From Roseomonas xinghualingensis (GTDB lineage Bacteria > Pseudomonadota > Alphaproteobacteria > Acetobacterales > Acetobacteraceae), in assembly GCF_025791835.1 (NCBI RefSeq), contig NZ_JAOXLP010000003.1:62001-126000 (forward strand): a stretch of DNA of 64,000 bases, read 5' to 3'. The notes under the pieces are model-generated. The model saw only the letters and a program-made list of their open reading frames with translations, did not search any database and was not told where the DNA came from. Shown one piece after another: positions 48,701 through 56,831 of the stretch (positions are counted from its first letter, which is position 1; every line of letters starts with the position of its first letter). Made by a program: the position numbers and the translations under genes.

Positions 48701-49198
48701 GCCCAGGCCGGCGCCGCGCGGCTGAAGCTGGCGGGCACGGTCATCGGCACCAAGGAGCGAACCACCAAGACCGGCAGCCGCATGGCCTGGGTACGCATCT
48801 CGGATGCCTCGGGCAGCACGGAGGTGACCTGCTTCTCGGAGATCCTTGGCAAGTGCCGGGAAATGCTGACCGAGGGCACTGCGGTGATGTTCACCTCCGA
48901 GGTGCGCGCCGATGGCGAGGCGGTGCGGCTGACCGCCCTGGATTGCGAGCCGCTGGAGCGCGCCGCCCAATCCGTCGGCCAGGGGCTGCGGATCGAGATC
49001 GCGACGATGGAGGCGATCAACCCGCTACGCGAATTGCTGGAGCGGGAAGGGAAGGGGAAGGGCGAGGTGGTTCTCATTCCCCGAACCGGGCCTGGACAGG
49101 AGGTGGAGCTGGCGCTTCCCGGCCGCTGGAACGTCTCGCCCCGGCTGGCGCAGGCCATGAAGGTCATTCGTGGGGTTGAAGGGGTGGAGGCCGCGTAA
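45752..49198 (+). CDS. dnaE: DNA polymerase III alpha subunit
   Basis: 1148-aa replicative polymerase, C-family. The N-terminal PHP domain starts FVHLHTHSAYSLAEGAIK (residues 1-270). The active-site carboxylates lie in PDFDIDF (Asp404, Asp406, Asp408) and the finger helix has YRPGPM and VYQEQVMQISQELAGYS; a helix-hairpin-helix and OB domain (LAGTVIGTKERTTKTGSR) follow. Length is that of DnaE1, not the error-prone DnaE2/ImuC form. The polymerase belongs to the core holoenzyme; clamp and loader genes are not in the window. Confidence 0.98.
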   Translation: MSGSFVHLHTHSAYSLAEGAIKADKLPGLARKAGMPALALTDTAVMFGALEFSQYATKEGVQPIIGCQLWLARAREPERPEAARLPPDPVVALAMTKPGLENIQRLSSLGWLGEDPSGKPAINLDQLRSHAEGVFLLTGGTLGPLGRLLAEGRRPQAEALLAALREAFGDNLAMELTRHGTDLDRAVEPGFLAMADTAGVPIVAANDVYFAASAAHEAHDALLCIAEGRTLAEPDRRRVTADHWFKPPAVMRKLFADLPEACDNTLAIARRCAVMAETKKPELPISRKVQSGLTEADIVRQMGKEGLEKRLDAQGTPEDKRPAYRERLDFELGIIEKMGFSGYFLIVADFIQWAKAHNIPVGPGRGSGAGSVAAWALTITDLDPMRFGLLFERFLNPERVSMPDFDIDFCQDRREEVIQYVRNEYGPDRVGQIITFGRLQAKAVVRDVGRVMGLPFGQVNKIAELIPFNAAKPPTLQEALDGEPRLREMRDTDENVGRLMQTALQLEGLYRNASTHAAGVVIGRKPLIEIVPLYRDPRSEMLVTQYSMKYVESASLVKFDFLGLKTLTVIQRALDILASQGTQIDINTIPLDDARTFEMLAKGDAAGVFQFESQGMRDVLRMMRPDRFEDLIAAVSLYRPGPMANIPAYCARKHGQAWEPVHPAMRSLVEETYGILVYQEQVMQISQELAGYSLGGADLLRRAMGKKIRSEMEAQRKIFTEGAVKNGIPEDKAGEIFDLMERFAEYGFNKSHAAAYALVSYQTAWLKANHPVEFLAAIMSLDMTNTDKLSSHLQECSRLGIKVLPPDVNASDAEFAVEIREDGIKAIRFALAAVKRVGLGAMQDLVKARKEGGRFRSLTDFADRVDPKLLNKMQVENLARAGAFESLDPNRARVTIGAEQILRRAQASAEDRSSAQIGLFGMPGASTDMPPLRLPDIQDWPQLDRLAQEAEAIGFHLSAHPLDAYREVLKKLNVCPIAKMAERAQAGAARLKLAGTVIGTKERTTKTGSRMAWVRISDASGSTEVTCFSEILGKCREMLTEGTAVMFTSEVRADGEAVRLTALDCEPLERAAQSVGQGLRIEIATMEAINPLRELLEREGKGKGEVVLIPRTGPGQEVELALPGRWNVSPRLAQAMKVIRGVEGVEAA

Positions 49199-49286
49199 TC
49201 TTTCCTCCATCTTAGGTGGTTCCATCCCCATCTTTGGGAGCCGACCTCGGGCGGGACTAACGGATGGAGCCGAGATGGAGCGGAGC

Positions 49287-49856
49287 ATGATCGATGAAAC
49301 CCTGAACGACCGCCGCCGGGCGCTGGAGGATGCCTTCTTCGCCAAGCAGGATGCCGGGCAGGTCCGCCATCTCCAGGAGGAAGTTGCACCCGATCTGAGG
49401 CTGGAGTCGCTCTCCGCCGCCTCCGGCATCACGGACCGGTCCCTGCTGGAGGAACTCGCGGCGCTCGGCCTCGACGGCAACGCGTTGTCCGCCATGACTC
49501 TGGTGCCTCTGGTGGCTGTCGCCTGGGCAGATGGCTCGATCGACGAGATGGAACGGGCGGCCCTCCTCTCGGCGGCAGCCAGTTCCGGGCTGGACCGCGA
49601 GGGCAGCGGCTACCAACTGCTGACCGCCTGGCTTTCCACGCCTCCACCAGCACAACTCGTCGAAACCTGGGCTGAATATATCAGGGCCACTTCCGGCAAT
49701 CTCGGGGAGGACGGCCGGCAGGCCCTGCGGCTCAGCCTGCTCGGCCGCGCCCGCCGGGTAGCGGAGGCGGCCGGGGGGGTCCTCGGCCTCCCCTCACAGG
49801 TGTCGCCCGCCGAAGAGGCCATGTTGGGGCGGCTGGAGCGGGCCTTCGCGCCCTAA
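49287..49856 (+). CDS. TerB-like protein of unknown function, paralog A
   Basis: 189-aa soluble, largely helical protein. The central LVPLVAVAWADGSIDEMERAALL helix pair, with WADG at residues 80-83, resembles the metal-binding core of TerB-like (tellurite resistance) domains; the ALEDAFF N-terminus and VAEAAGGVLGL C-terminus are shared only with the gene at 50908. By my ungapped count about 31 of the first 80 residues are identical to that paralog. The ATG at 49287 is chosen because it aligns with the paralog start; an ATG at 49275 adds four residues. It lies 88 nt after dnaE. Function unknown. Confidence 0.65.
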   Translation: MIDETLNDRRRALEDAFFAKQDAGQVRHLQEEVAPDLRLESLSAASGITDRSLLEELAALGLDGNALSAMTLVPLVAVAWADGSIDEMERAALLSAAASSGLDREGSGYQLLTAWLSTPPPAQLVETWAEYIRATSGNLGEDGRQALRLSLLGRARRVAEAAGGVLGLPSQVSPAEEAMLGRLERAFAP

Positions 49857-49920
49857 GGGCGGATGGCTGGGATCGCTCTTCGGGCAACAGGCCGAAGTAT
49901 TTGGCGTGGCGGCAAAGACT

Positions 49921-50745
49921 CTAGCGCAGTCCGAAGCCGAGGGCCTTGAGCGTGGCCGTCATGGTGTCGCGCCCGCTCAGCGAGGCGGCGCTGGCCACGC
50001 GCTTCAGCATCCGTCCGGACCAGCCCACGCGGCCCATTCCCTGGCTCTCGGAAAAATTGGCCAGCGCCTCGTCATAGGTGGCGATGGTGGCAGGCTCCTC
50101 GGCTGCTGCCTGATAGCGTTCGCGGTGCAGCACCAGGGACTGCGGCAGGCGAGGCTTCACGGCGGCCGGTCGCGCGGGATCGGGCCAGCCGACGCAGAGG
50201 CCGAAGGCGGCGAAGGCATTGGGCGGCAGGCCCAACTCGGCGGCCACCTCCTGAGGGTGGTTCCGCAACGCGCCGACATAGACGGTGCCCAGGCCGAGCG
50301 ATTCGGCCGCCACCAAGGCGTTCTGCGCGGCGATAGCGGCGTCCACCAGGGCGACCATGTAGGATTCGAGGTAGTCTAGCCCCTCCAGCCTTTGCCCCGC
50401 CGACCGGCCCAGCCGCTCCAGCCGTGAGAGATCGGCGATCCAACAGAGGAAGAGCGGCGCCTGGCGGATGAAGCCCTGGTTGCCGGCCAGGGTGGCGAGC
50501 CGCGCCTTCCGCTCCGCGTCCTCCACCGCCACCACGCTCCAGGCCTGCATGTTGGAGGAGGTGGGTGCGGATTGGGCGGCGGCCACCAGCATTTCCAGCG
50601 TGCCGGGCTCCAGCGGCCGGTCGAGATAGGCGCGGACCGCACTGTGGCTCAGCAGGTTCTCCACGACAGCATTGCTCGGCCCTGCCTGGAGTGGTGCGCC
50701 CGGCTCTCCGTAACGGGCGGCCAGGGAAGATGTGGGGGAGGTCAT
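49921..50745 (-). CDS. NADPH-dependent oxidoreductase / nitroreductase (NfsA-like)
   Basis: 274-aa flavoprotein of the nitroreductase family. The N-terminal part has an HSAVRAYLDRPLEPGTLEML start (helix and FMN phosphate-binding Arg), SAPTSSNMQAWSVVAV (FMN ring contacts) and later ESLGLGTVYVGALRNHP and VGWPDP, which match NfsA-type NADPH enzymes that reduce nitro compounds, quinones or chromate. The start at 50745 has GAGG nearby (GTCATGTCC on the plus strand); upstream in-frame sequence is unlike the family. It is inverted between two paralogous TerB-like genes, and converges with the first. Cytoplasmic. Confidence 0.87.
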   Translation of the reverse strand: MTSPTSSLAARYGEPGAPLQAGPSNAVVENLLSHSAVRAYLDRPLEPGTLEMLVAAAQSAPTSSNMQAWSVVAVEDAERKARLATLAGNQGFIRQAPLFLCWIADLSRLERLGRSAGQRLEGLDYLESYMVALVDAAIAAQNALVAAESLGLGTVYVGALRNHPQEVAAELGLPPNAFAAFGLCVGWPDPARPAAVKPRLPQSLVLHRERYQAAAEEPATIATYDEALANFSESQGMGRVGWSGRMLKRVASAASLSGRDTMTATLKALGFGLR

Positions 50746-50907
50746 GTCCAACTCGATCCTGTAGTCCAGTAAGGGTGGAAGACTGCCATTCAAGCGTTCG
50801 CCAGCCCAGGGATTGGAACAGGCGCGCTGCTGTACTTGCGGCGGCCCCATCCCATGTAGCCCTAGGGTGCCAGGCTCCGGGGCGCCGCGATTTCCGGGGA
50901 GAAAGCC

Positions 50908-51465
50908 ATGAGCAGGGACTTTCTGGGAGAACGCCGGGTTGCGCTTGAAGGGGCGTTCTTCGACCAGCAGAGCCATGAACTGATCCGCCGAATGCGTGCC
51001 TCTGATCCCGATCGTCCCGAGAGTGAGAAGCTTGCCGAGGTGTCGGGCTTGCATGATGAGGCGCTGTTGGACCGGCTGGTCGGGCTTGGCATCAAAAGCA
51101 GCACTTTCGCGGCTCTATCCCTCGTGCCCCTGGTTATCGTCGCCTGGGCTGATGGCGTGGTGACCGATAAGGGCCGGGCCGCCATCCTGGGGGCCGCCGC
51201 AGATGCCGGGCTGAGGCCCGCCGGGCCTGGACATGAGTTGCTCTCCCGCTGGCTGGTACAACCACCGCCACCGAGCCTGATGGCGACCTGGACCGACTAT
51301 GTGCGCGCTCTCAGCCCGGAAGCCCGGGCGGTACTGCGGCGGCAGGTCATGGACCGCGCCACGAAGGTGGCCGAAGCAGCCGGTGGCATGCTCGGGCTGC
51401 TGAACGGGCTGTCACCGCTGGAAAAGGCGACCCTGAATCGCCTGGAGGCTGCGCTCTCGTCCTGA
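50908..51465 (+). CDS. TerB-like protein of unknown function, paralog B
   Basis: 185-aa relative of the product at 49287. WADG falls at residues 80-83, exactly as in paralog A, with [12 protein letters not shown], the ALEGAFF segment and [11 protein letters not shown] shared. Middle residues 21-40 and 88-140 are more divergent. An AGAAAG ribosome binding region precedes the ATG. A divergent space of 162 nt separates it from the nitroreductase; no clear promoter is seen. rpsB lies 202 nt downstream. Function unknown; a stress or metal link is suggested only by the TerB-like core and the neighbour. Confidence 0.65.
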   Translation: MSRDFLGERRVALEGAFFDQQSHELIRRMRASDPDRPESEKLAEVSGLHDEALLDRLVGLGIKSSTFAALSLVPLVIVAWADGVVTDKGRAAILGAAADAGLRPAGPGHELLSRWLVQPPPPSLMATWTDYVRALSPEARAVLRRQVMDRATKVAEAAGGMLGLLNGLSPLEKATLNRLEAALSS

Positions 51466-51482
51466 CGAATGGGGGGAAAGCC

Positions 51483-51511
51483 TTGCTCCGCACCCCCCGC
51501 CATGCCATATC
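51483..51511 (+). promoter_or_regulatory. Candidate rpsB promoter
   Basis: TTGCTC (51483-51488), a 17-nt spacer and CATATC (51506-51511). Transcription would begin near 51518, giving a leader of about 150 nt. Read by eye. Confidence 0.35.
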
Positions 51512-51520
51512 GCGCGCCGT

Positions 51521-51543
51521 CGGACACGGGATTCCCGTGCCCG
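51521..51543 (+). promoter_or_regulatory. Hairpin in the rpsB leader
   Basis: CGGACACGGG-ATT-CCCGTGCCCG is a 9-bp stem with one A-C mismatch, close to the proposed transcript start. S2 leaders are known autoregulatory targets in other bacteria; whether this element binds S2 is inference. The rest of the leader shows no terminator. Confidence 0.35.
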
Positions 51544-51667
51544 GCAAATCCGCACGCGGTGCGCCCTTCCGAGATACGCGGACAGGGTCCGGTCCTCCAG
51601 CCTTTCCGGGCGGGGGTTCAGCGCCGCGGAGGCCCAACCGGATCAATCGGAAGGAAGGAACCGCCAC

Positions 51668-52588
51668 ATGGCGATGCCCGAGGTTACCCTGCGCGGCCTG
51701 CTCGAGGCCGGCGTTCACTTTGGCCACCACACCCGTCGGTGGAACCCGAAGATGGCTCCGTACATCTTCGGCGTGCGCAACCAGGTGCACATCCTGGACC
51801 TGCAGCAGACCGTCCCCCTGATGGACCGTGCGCTCCGCACCGTCCGTGACGTGGTGGCCGGCGGCGGCCGCGTGCTCTTCGTGGGCACCAAGAAGGCTGC
51901 GGCCGACTATGTGGCCGAGGCGGCGACCCGCTGCGGCCAGTACTACGTCAACCACCGTTGGCTGGGCGGCATGCTCACCAACTGGAAGACCATCACCGGC
52001 TCCATCAAGCGCCTGAAGCAGATGGACGAGCAGCTCGCCGGCAACACCCAGGGTCTCACCAAGAAGGAGATCCTGATGCTGACGCGTGAGAAGGAGAAGC
52101 TGGACCGCGCGCTCGGCGGCATCCGCGAGATGGGCGGCCTGCCCGACCTGATCTTCGTGATCGACACGATCAAGGAGAAGCTGGCGATCGAGGAGGCCAA
52201 CAAGCTCGGCATCCCCGTGATCGCCGTCTGCGACTCCAACGCCGATCCCTCGGGCGTCGCCTTCCCGATCCCGGGCAATGACGACGCGATCCGCGCCATC
52301 AACCTCTACTGCGACATGATGGCCGCGGCCGTGTTCGACGGCATCTCCGCCGAGCTGCAGGCCTCTGGCGTCGATGTCGGCGCCCAGTCCGACCTGCCGG
52401 TGGACGCCCTGCCGGAGGAGGATGTCCTTCCGGGTGCCGGTGCGATCCCCGAGACGCTCGGCGGCGCCGAGGTTGCGGATGGCCCGGTCCTGGTCGGCGC
52501 CCAGTCCAGCCCGACGGCTGGCGTGGATACCGAGAGCCTGGAGCAGATGGTCCAGAACAACCGCGACGACGGCAACAACGCCGGCTGA
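51668..52588 (+). CDS. rpsB: 30S ribosomal protein S2 with long C-terminal tail
   Basis: 306-aa ribosomal protein of the small subunit, bound on the solvent side between head and body and needed for S1 docking. The core (1-232) is canonical: [38 protein letters not shown] and [12 protein letters not shown]. The tail 233-306 is acidic and Ala/Gly/Pro-rich, with a repeated VGAQS (237-241 and 276-280) and [14 protein letters not shown]. coli S2 is 241 aa. GGAAGGAAGG is a strong ribosome binding site. The tsf gene follows across a 194-nt spacer with hairpins. Confidence 0.97.
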   Translation: MAMPEVTLRGLLEAGVHFGHHTRRWNPKMAPYIFGVRNQVHILDLQQTVPLMDRALRTVRDVVAGGGRVLFVGTKKAAADYVAEAATRCGQYYVNHRWLGGMLTNWKTITGSIKRLKQMDEQLAGNTQGLTKKEILMLTREKEKLDRALGGIREMGGLPDLIFVIDTIKEKLAIEEANKLGIPVIAVCDSNADPSGVAFPIPGNDDAIRAINLYCDMMAAAVFDGISAELQASGVDVGAQSDLPVDALPEEDVLPGAGAIPETLGGAEVADGPVLVGAQSSPTAGVDTESLEQMVQNNRDDGNNAG

Positions 52589-52624
52589 TCGCCCTGCGGG
52601 TCCGCCTGAGGGGCCCCATGCACC

Positions 52625-52707
52625 GCGGGGCGATCCCCGCTCGCATGGGCCGCTCCCGGCGGCTCGCAATGACCTGAACGCGCCGGGGTGGCATCGCCGC
52701 CCCGGCG
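52625..52707 (+). terminator. Hairpins between rpsB and tsf, possible attenuator
   Basis: GCGGGG-CGAT-CCCCGC (52625-52640) and a 12-bp stem CGCCGGGG-T-GGC-ATC-GCC-G-CCCCGGCG (52681-52707). Neither has a T-tract. Such structures may partially stop transcription or protect the rpsB 3' end from decay. Confidence 0.45.
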
Positions 52708-52782
52708 TGACGCATACACGCCGCGCCGCCACGCTGGGCCTGCCCCGGCGGTCCCGGCGCATCAGAAGACGGGAAGACGAAG

Positions 52783-53697
52783 ATGGCCGAGATCACTGCA
52801 GCCATGGTCCGCGACCTGCGCGAGAAGACCGGCGCGGGCATGATGGACGTCAAGAAGGCCCTGGTGGAGAGCAACGGCGACGCCGAGGCCGCGATCGACT
52901 GGCTGCGTAAGAAGGGCCTCGCCTCCGCCGCCAAGAAGTCCGGCCGCGTGGCCGCCGAGGGCCTGATCGGCGTCGTGAGCGCCGGCACCAAGGCCGCCAT
53001 GGTCGAGGTGAATGCCGAAACCGATTTCGTTGCCCGCAACGAGCAGTTCCAGGGCTTCGTCGAGACGGTTGCGAAGATCGCCCTTGAGGCCGGTGAGGAT
53101 GTGGAGGCCATCAAGGCCGCTGCCTTTCCGGGCGCGGGCCACAGCGTGGCCGAGGAACTGACCCGCCTGATCGCCACCATCGGCGAGAACATGACGATCC
53201 GCCGCGCGAGGGTGTTCTCCGTCGGCTCCGGCGTGGTCGCCACCTATGTCCACAGCGCGGTCAAGCCCGGCCTGGGCAAGATTGGCGTGCTGGCCGCTCT
53301 CGAGGCCGCCGATGGCGGCGATGCGGTGCTGACCCTTGGCCGCCAGATCGGCATGCATGTCGCCGCCGCCCGCCCGGAGGCGCTGGACATCTCCGCCGTG
53401 GACACCTCCGCCCTGGAGCGCGAGCGCGCCGTGCTGACCGAGCAGGCCCAGGCCTCCGGCAAGCCCCCTGCGGTCATCGAGAAGATGGTCGAGGGCCGCA
53501 TCCGCAAGTACTACGAGGAAGTGGTGCTGCTGGAACAGGTCTGGGTGCATGACGGCGAGAGCCGCGTGAAGGCCGTGGTGGAGAAGGCCGGCGCCAAGCT
53601 GGTCGGCTTCGCCCGCTTCCAGCTGGGTGAGGGCATCGAGAAGGAGGTGACCGACTTCGCCGCCGAGGTCGCCGCCGCCGCCGGTACGGGTGCCTGA
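52783..53697 (+). CDS. tsf: Elongation factor Ts
   Basis: 304-aa guanine nucleotide exchange factor for EF-Tu. The UBA-like N-terminus ([22 protein letters not shown]) is followed by the core with the EF-Ts signature [12 protein letters not shown] near residues 80-90. Length is normal for the class. A GGGAAGACGAAG site precedes the ATG. Three hairpins follow its stop, the last with a T-run, so pyrH is a separate unit. Confidence 0.98.
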   Translation: MAEITAAMVRDLREKTGAGMMDVKKALVESNGDAEAAIDWLRKKGLASAAKKSGRVAAEGLIGVVSAGTKAAMVEVNAETDFVARNEQFQGFVETVAKIALEAGEDVEAIKAAAFPGAGHSVAEELTRLIATIGENMTIRRARVFSVGSGVVATYVHSAVKPGLGKIGVLAALEAADGGDAVLTLGRQIGMHVAAARPEALDISAVDTSALERERAVLTEQAQASGKPPAVIEKMVEGRIRKYYEEVVLLEQVWVHDGESRVKAVVEKAGAKLVGFARFQLGEGIEKEVTDFAAEVAAAAGTGA

Positions 53698-53703
53698 CTG
53701 ATC

Positions 53704-53752
53704 GCCGGGCGAGGTTCCTCGCCCGGCCCTGCCTCCCGCCATGGCGGGAGGC
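53704..53752 (+). repeat. Two perfect hairpins between tsf and pyrH
   Basis: GCCGGGCGAG-GTTC-CTCGCCCGGC (53704-53727) and GCCTCCCGCC-AT-GGCGGGAGGC (53731-53752) are both perfect 10-bp stems, three bases apart. No T-tract directly follows either. They probably stabilise the 3' end of the rpsB-tsf transcript. Confidence 0.7.
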
Positions 53753-53760
53753 ATGTTTCG

Positions 53761-53790
53761 CCGCCGGACGTCCATGCGCCCGGCGGTTTT
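53761..53790 (+). terminator. Terminator before pyrH
   Basis: CCGCCGG / CCGGCGG 7-bp stem with a 12-nt loop followed by TTTT. It is the third hairpin in the row and the only one with a T-run. Confidence 0.65.
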
Positions 53791-53820
53791 CGCCTCATGG
53801 TCGCCATTGGAGCCGGTGCC

Positions 53821-53849
53821 TTGCCGGAACCAGTGGGCGCGTCTAACTT
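53821..53849 (+). promoter_or_regulatory. Candidate pyrH promoter
   Basis: TTGCCG (53821-53826), a 17-nt spacer and TAACTT (53844-53849), just after the terminator. Transcription would begin near 53856, some 20 nt before the pyrH ATG. Confidence 0.45.
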
Positions 53850-53876
53850 TGCCAGCTCCCGGGACCGCAATCGAGA

Positions 53877-54596
53877 ATGAACAGCCTCCGCTACAAGCGT
53901 GTCCTGCTGAAGCTTTCGGGCGAGGCGCTGATGGGCAAAGGCTCATACGGCCTCGATAGCACCACGGTGAATGCCATCGCCGAGGATGTCTGCGCGGTCA
54001 CGCAACTCGGCGTGGAAGTCGGGCTGGTGATCGGCGGAGGCAATATTTTCCGCGGTGTCTCCGGAGCCGCCGCCGGGATGGACCGCGCCCAGGCCGATGG
54101 CATGGGCATGCTGGCCACCGTCATCAACGCCCTTGCCATGCAGAACGCGCTGGAGAAGGCGGGCGTGCCCACCCGCGTGCAGTCGGCCATCCCGATGGCC
54201 AGTCTCTGCGAGCCCTTCATCCGCCGCCGCGCCGTGCGCCATATGGAAAAGGGCCGGGTGGTGATCTTCGCCGCCGGCACGGGCAACCCCTTCTTCACCA
54301 CCGACACCGCCGCCGCGCTGCGCGCCGCCGAGATGGGCTGCGATGCGCTGCTGAAGGGCACGCAGGTCGATGGCGTCTATACCTCCGATCCCCGGAAGAA
54401 CCCCGATGCGGAGCGCTATGAGGCGCTGACTTATCTCGACATGCTCGCGCGGGACCTGGCCGTGATGGATGCCGCCGCGATCTCGCTTGCCCGCGAGAAC
54501 AACCTGCCGATCATTGTCTTCAACATCCACGAGCCGGGTGCCTTCACCGCCGTCATCAAGGGCGAGGGGCGCTTCACCACGGTTCACGAGAGCTGA
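53877..54596 (+). CDS. pyrH: Uridylate kinase
   Basis: 239-aa hexameric UMP kinase of the amino-acid-kinase fold. The N-terminal [14 protein letters not shown] loop, GGGNIFRG phosphate-binding loop, [17 protein letters not shown] and [13 protein letters not shown] motifs are all present. It makes UDP for nucleotide and envelope precursor synthesis. It begins the pyrH-frr-uppS-cdsA-dxr cluster; frr follows after 10 nt. Confidence 0.97.
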   Translation: MNSLRYKRVLLKLSGEALMGKGSYGLDSTTVNAIAEDVCAVTQLGVEVGLVIGGGNIFRGVSGAAAGMDRAQADGMGMLATVINALAMQNALEKAGVPTRVQSAIPMASLCEPFIRRRAVRHMEKGRVVIFAAGTGNPFFTTDTAAALRAAEMGCDALLKGTQVDGVYTSDPRKNPDAERYEALTYLDMLARDLAVMDAAAISLARENNLPIIVFNIHEPGAFTAVIKGEGRFTTVHES

Positions 54597-54606
54597 GGGA
54601 CACGCC

Positions 54607-55179
54607 ATGGCCGCCCCGCCGAATTTCCCCGATCTTCGCAAGGACCTGGTCCGCCGCATGGATGGCGCGCTGGAGACGCTGCGGAAGGAGTTCTCCGGCC
54701 TCCGCACAGGCCGGGCAAGCCCGGCGCTGCTCGAGCCCATCCGGGTCGAGGCCTATGGCACGAACCAGCCGCTGAGCCAGGTCGCGAACATCTCCGTCGC
54801 CGGGCCGGGCCTGCTTTCCGTGCAGGTCTGGGACAAGTCGGTTACCAAGGCTGTGGAGGTCGCGATCCGCGACGCCAATCTCGGCCTGAACCCCCAGGCC
54901 GAGGGGCAGGTGATCCGCGTGCCGCTGCCGCCGCTGACGCAGGAGCGCCGCAACGACCTTGCGAAGCAGGCCGCCAAATATGCCGAGGCGAGCAAGGTCG
55001 CCGTCCGCGGCGTGCGCCGCGACGGCATGGAGACGATCAAGGGCTGGGAAACCAAGTCCGAGATATCCAAGGACGATGCCAAGCGCTGGTCCGACGACGT
55101 GCAGAAGCTGACCGACGAGTATGTGAAGAAGGTCGATGGCCTGCTCGCCGAGAAGGAAAAGGACATCAAGGCCGTTTGA
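54607..55179 (+). CDS. frr: Ribosome recycling factor
   Basis: 190-aa two-domain protein (long three-helix bundle plus a small beta/alpha domain, residues about 37-110) that splits post-termination ribosomes with EF-G. The GLRTGRASPALLEPIRVEAYG stretch and the C-terminal VRRDGMETIKG, KDDAKRWSDDVQKLTDEYVKK region are typical. The ATG at 54607 follows GAGGGACACGCC, a good ribosome binding site. Confidence 0.97.
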   Translation: MAAPPNFPDLRKDLVRRMDGALETLRKEFSGLRTGRASPALLEPIRVEAYGTNQPLSQVANISVAGPGLLSVQVWDKSVTKAVEVAIRDANLGLNPQAEGQVIRVPLPPLTQERRNDLAKQAAKYAEASKVAVRGVRRDGMETIKGWETKSEISKDDAKRWSDDVQKLTDEYVKKVDGLLAEKEKDIKAV

Positions 55180-55192
55180 GCCGTCCGAGCCC

Positions 55193-55942
55193 ATGAGCGC
55201 AGCAAGCCAGCCCATCCTGCAGGCTGGGGGAACGACCCCGCCGGCCCCTGTCCATGTCGGGATCATCATGGATGGCAATGGCCGTTGGGCTGCTGCCCGC
55301 GGCGTGCCGCGTGCCCTTGGCCACAAGGCCGGGGCGGAGGCGACGCGCCGCGTGGTCGAGGCGGCGGGACAGATGGGCATCTCCTGGCTCACCCTCTTCG
55401 CCTTCAGCAGTGAGAACTGGCGCCGCCCCGCCGATGAGGTGCGCGACCTGACCGGGCTGCTGCGCCACTACCTCCGCCATGAGGTGGGGCAACTGGTGGA
55501 AAAGGGGGTTAGGCTGCGGGTCATCGGCGATCGTTCGGCCTTCGGGCCGGGCATGCAGGCCGAGATCGAGCGCGCCGAGGCCGCGACCCTCGGCAATACG
55601 AGGCTGAACGTGAACGTGGCGCTCTCCTATGGTGGCCGGGCGGAGATCGCCAGGGCCGCCGCCGCCCTGGCGCGCCACGCCGTCGCCGGGGAGATCGACC
55701 CCGCCTCCATCGACGAGGCGACGCTGGCCAGGCATCTCGACACGGCCGGGATGCCGGATCCGGACCTGATCATCCGCACATCCGGCGAATCGCGACTCTC
55801 CAACTTCCTGCTCTGGCAATGCGCCTATTCGGAACTGATCTTCCAGCCCGTTCTTTGGCCCGATTACGACGCCGGGCATCTGCGCGAGGCGGTGGCCGAG
55901 TTCCATCGCCGCGACCGCCGCTTCGGTGCTCGGACGGGCTGA
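55193..55942 (+). CDS. uppS: Undecaprenyl diphosphate synthase
   Basis: 249-aa cis-prenyltransferase that makes the C55 lipid carrier for peptidoglycan and O-antigen. The catalytic Asp27 is in IIMDGNGRWA, followed by GHKAGAE and FAFSSENWRRP; the C-terminal PDPDLIIRTSGESRLSNFLLWQ and DRRFG motifs complete the site. The N-terminal 18 residues are a variable extension. ATG at 55193 is 13 nt after the frr stop. Confidence 0.97.
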   Translation: MSAASQPILQAGGTTPPAPVHVGIIMDGNGRWAAARGVPRALGHKAGAEATRRVVEAAGQMGISWLTLFAFSSENWRRPADEVRDLTGLLRHYLRHEVGQLVEKGVRLRVIGDRSAFGPGMQAEIERAEAATLGNTRLNVNVALSYGGRAEIARAAAALARHAVAGEIDPASIDEATLARHLDTAGMPDPDLIIRTSGESRLSNFLLWQCAYSELIFQPVLWPDYDAGHLREAVAEFHRRDRRFGARTG

Positions 55943-55946
55943 TCTG

Positions 55947-56816
55947 GTGAGCGAGGCGATACCCGCGCAACGGCCCGACGCGAAACAGGGCAAGAACTGG
56001 TGCGACCTCCGCAAGCGGGCCCTCTCGGCCATGCTTCTTGCCCCGGCGGCGCTGCTTTGCGTTTGGCTCGGGGCCAATGCCTATACGGTGCTGCTGGCGC
56101 TGGGAGCAGCCATCCTTACCTGGGAGTGGGTGCATCTCTGCGGGCTCCGCGCGGCGAAGCTGCCGGGGGCGGGGGTGCCGCTCGCGGTCTTTGTCGCCGG
56201 CACGCTGGCAGTGCTGGAACTGCCGCTGGCCGCCTGGATGGTACTCTTCGGCGGCTTCCTGCTGACCTGGGCCGGGGCGGAACGAATGCGCAGGCGCGAC
56301 CACCCGGGGCAGCCGGCGCTGCGCCTGGCGCTGGGCGTGCTCTATATCGGCGTCGCGGGCCTCTGCCTGATCGAATTGCGGCATGAGAACGAGGCCGGGC
56401 GGGCGAATCTGCTCTTCCTGCTGCTGGTCGTCTGGGCAAGCGATATCGGTGCCTATCTGGCCGGGCGGGCCCTGGGCGGGCCGTTGCTCTGGCCGCAGGT
56501 TTCCCCGGCCAAGACCTGGTCGGGCGCGGCTGGCGGGCTGTTGCTGGCGATGGGAATCGGCAGCCTGGTGGCGGTTCAACTCGCCCCTGGGAGCCCCTGG
56601 CGGGCGGCCGCCGCGGCAGCGGTGCTGGCCGTGGCGACCCAGGCAGGAGACCTTTTGGAATCCGCCATCAAGCGCCACTTCAAGGTCAAGGACACGTCCA
56701 GCCTGATTCCTGGCCATGGCGGGTTGCTGGATCGGCTCGACGGGCTGCTGGCCGCTGCCCCGGCAGCGATGCTCCTGGCCCTTCTGATCGGTTACGGCGG
56801 CGCGCTTTGGCGCTGA
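55947..56816 (+). CDS. cdsA: Phosphatidate cytidylyltransferase (CDP-diglyceride synthase)
   Basis: 289-aa polytopic inner-membrane enzyme that makes CDP-diacylglycerol for phospholipid synthesis. About seven or eight hydrophobic helices lie between residues 27 and 290; the family signature SAIKRHFKVKD-x6-PGHGGLLDRLD is complete near the C-terminus, with Lys and Asp ligands. The start is uncertain: GTG at 55947 lies just after the uppS stop and is preferred; GTG at 55926, overlapping uppS, adds seven residues. No strong ribosome binding site supports either. Confidence 0.93.
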   Translation: MSEAIPAQRPDAKQGKNWCDLRKRALSAMLLAPAALLCVWLGANAYTVLLALGAAILTWEWVHLCGLRAAKLPGAGVPLAVFVAGTLAVLELPLAAWMVLFGGFLLTWAGAERMRRRDHPGQPALRLALGVLYIGVAGLCLIELRHENEAGRANLLFLLLVVWASDIGAYLAGRALGGPLLWPQVSPAKTWSGAAGGLLLAMGIGSLVAVQLAPGSPWRAAAAAAVLAVATQAGDLLESAIKRHFKVKDTSSLIPGHGGLLDRLDGLLAAAPAAMLLALLIGYGGALWR

Positions 56817-56831
56817 TTCAAGGGCGCTGAG

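Noticed and set aside
46070..48970. 966-codon open frame antisense to dnaE
   Set aside because: High-GC codon bias of dnaE leaves the opposite strand open; product is His/Arg/Leu-rich with no domain, and dnaE is certain.
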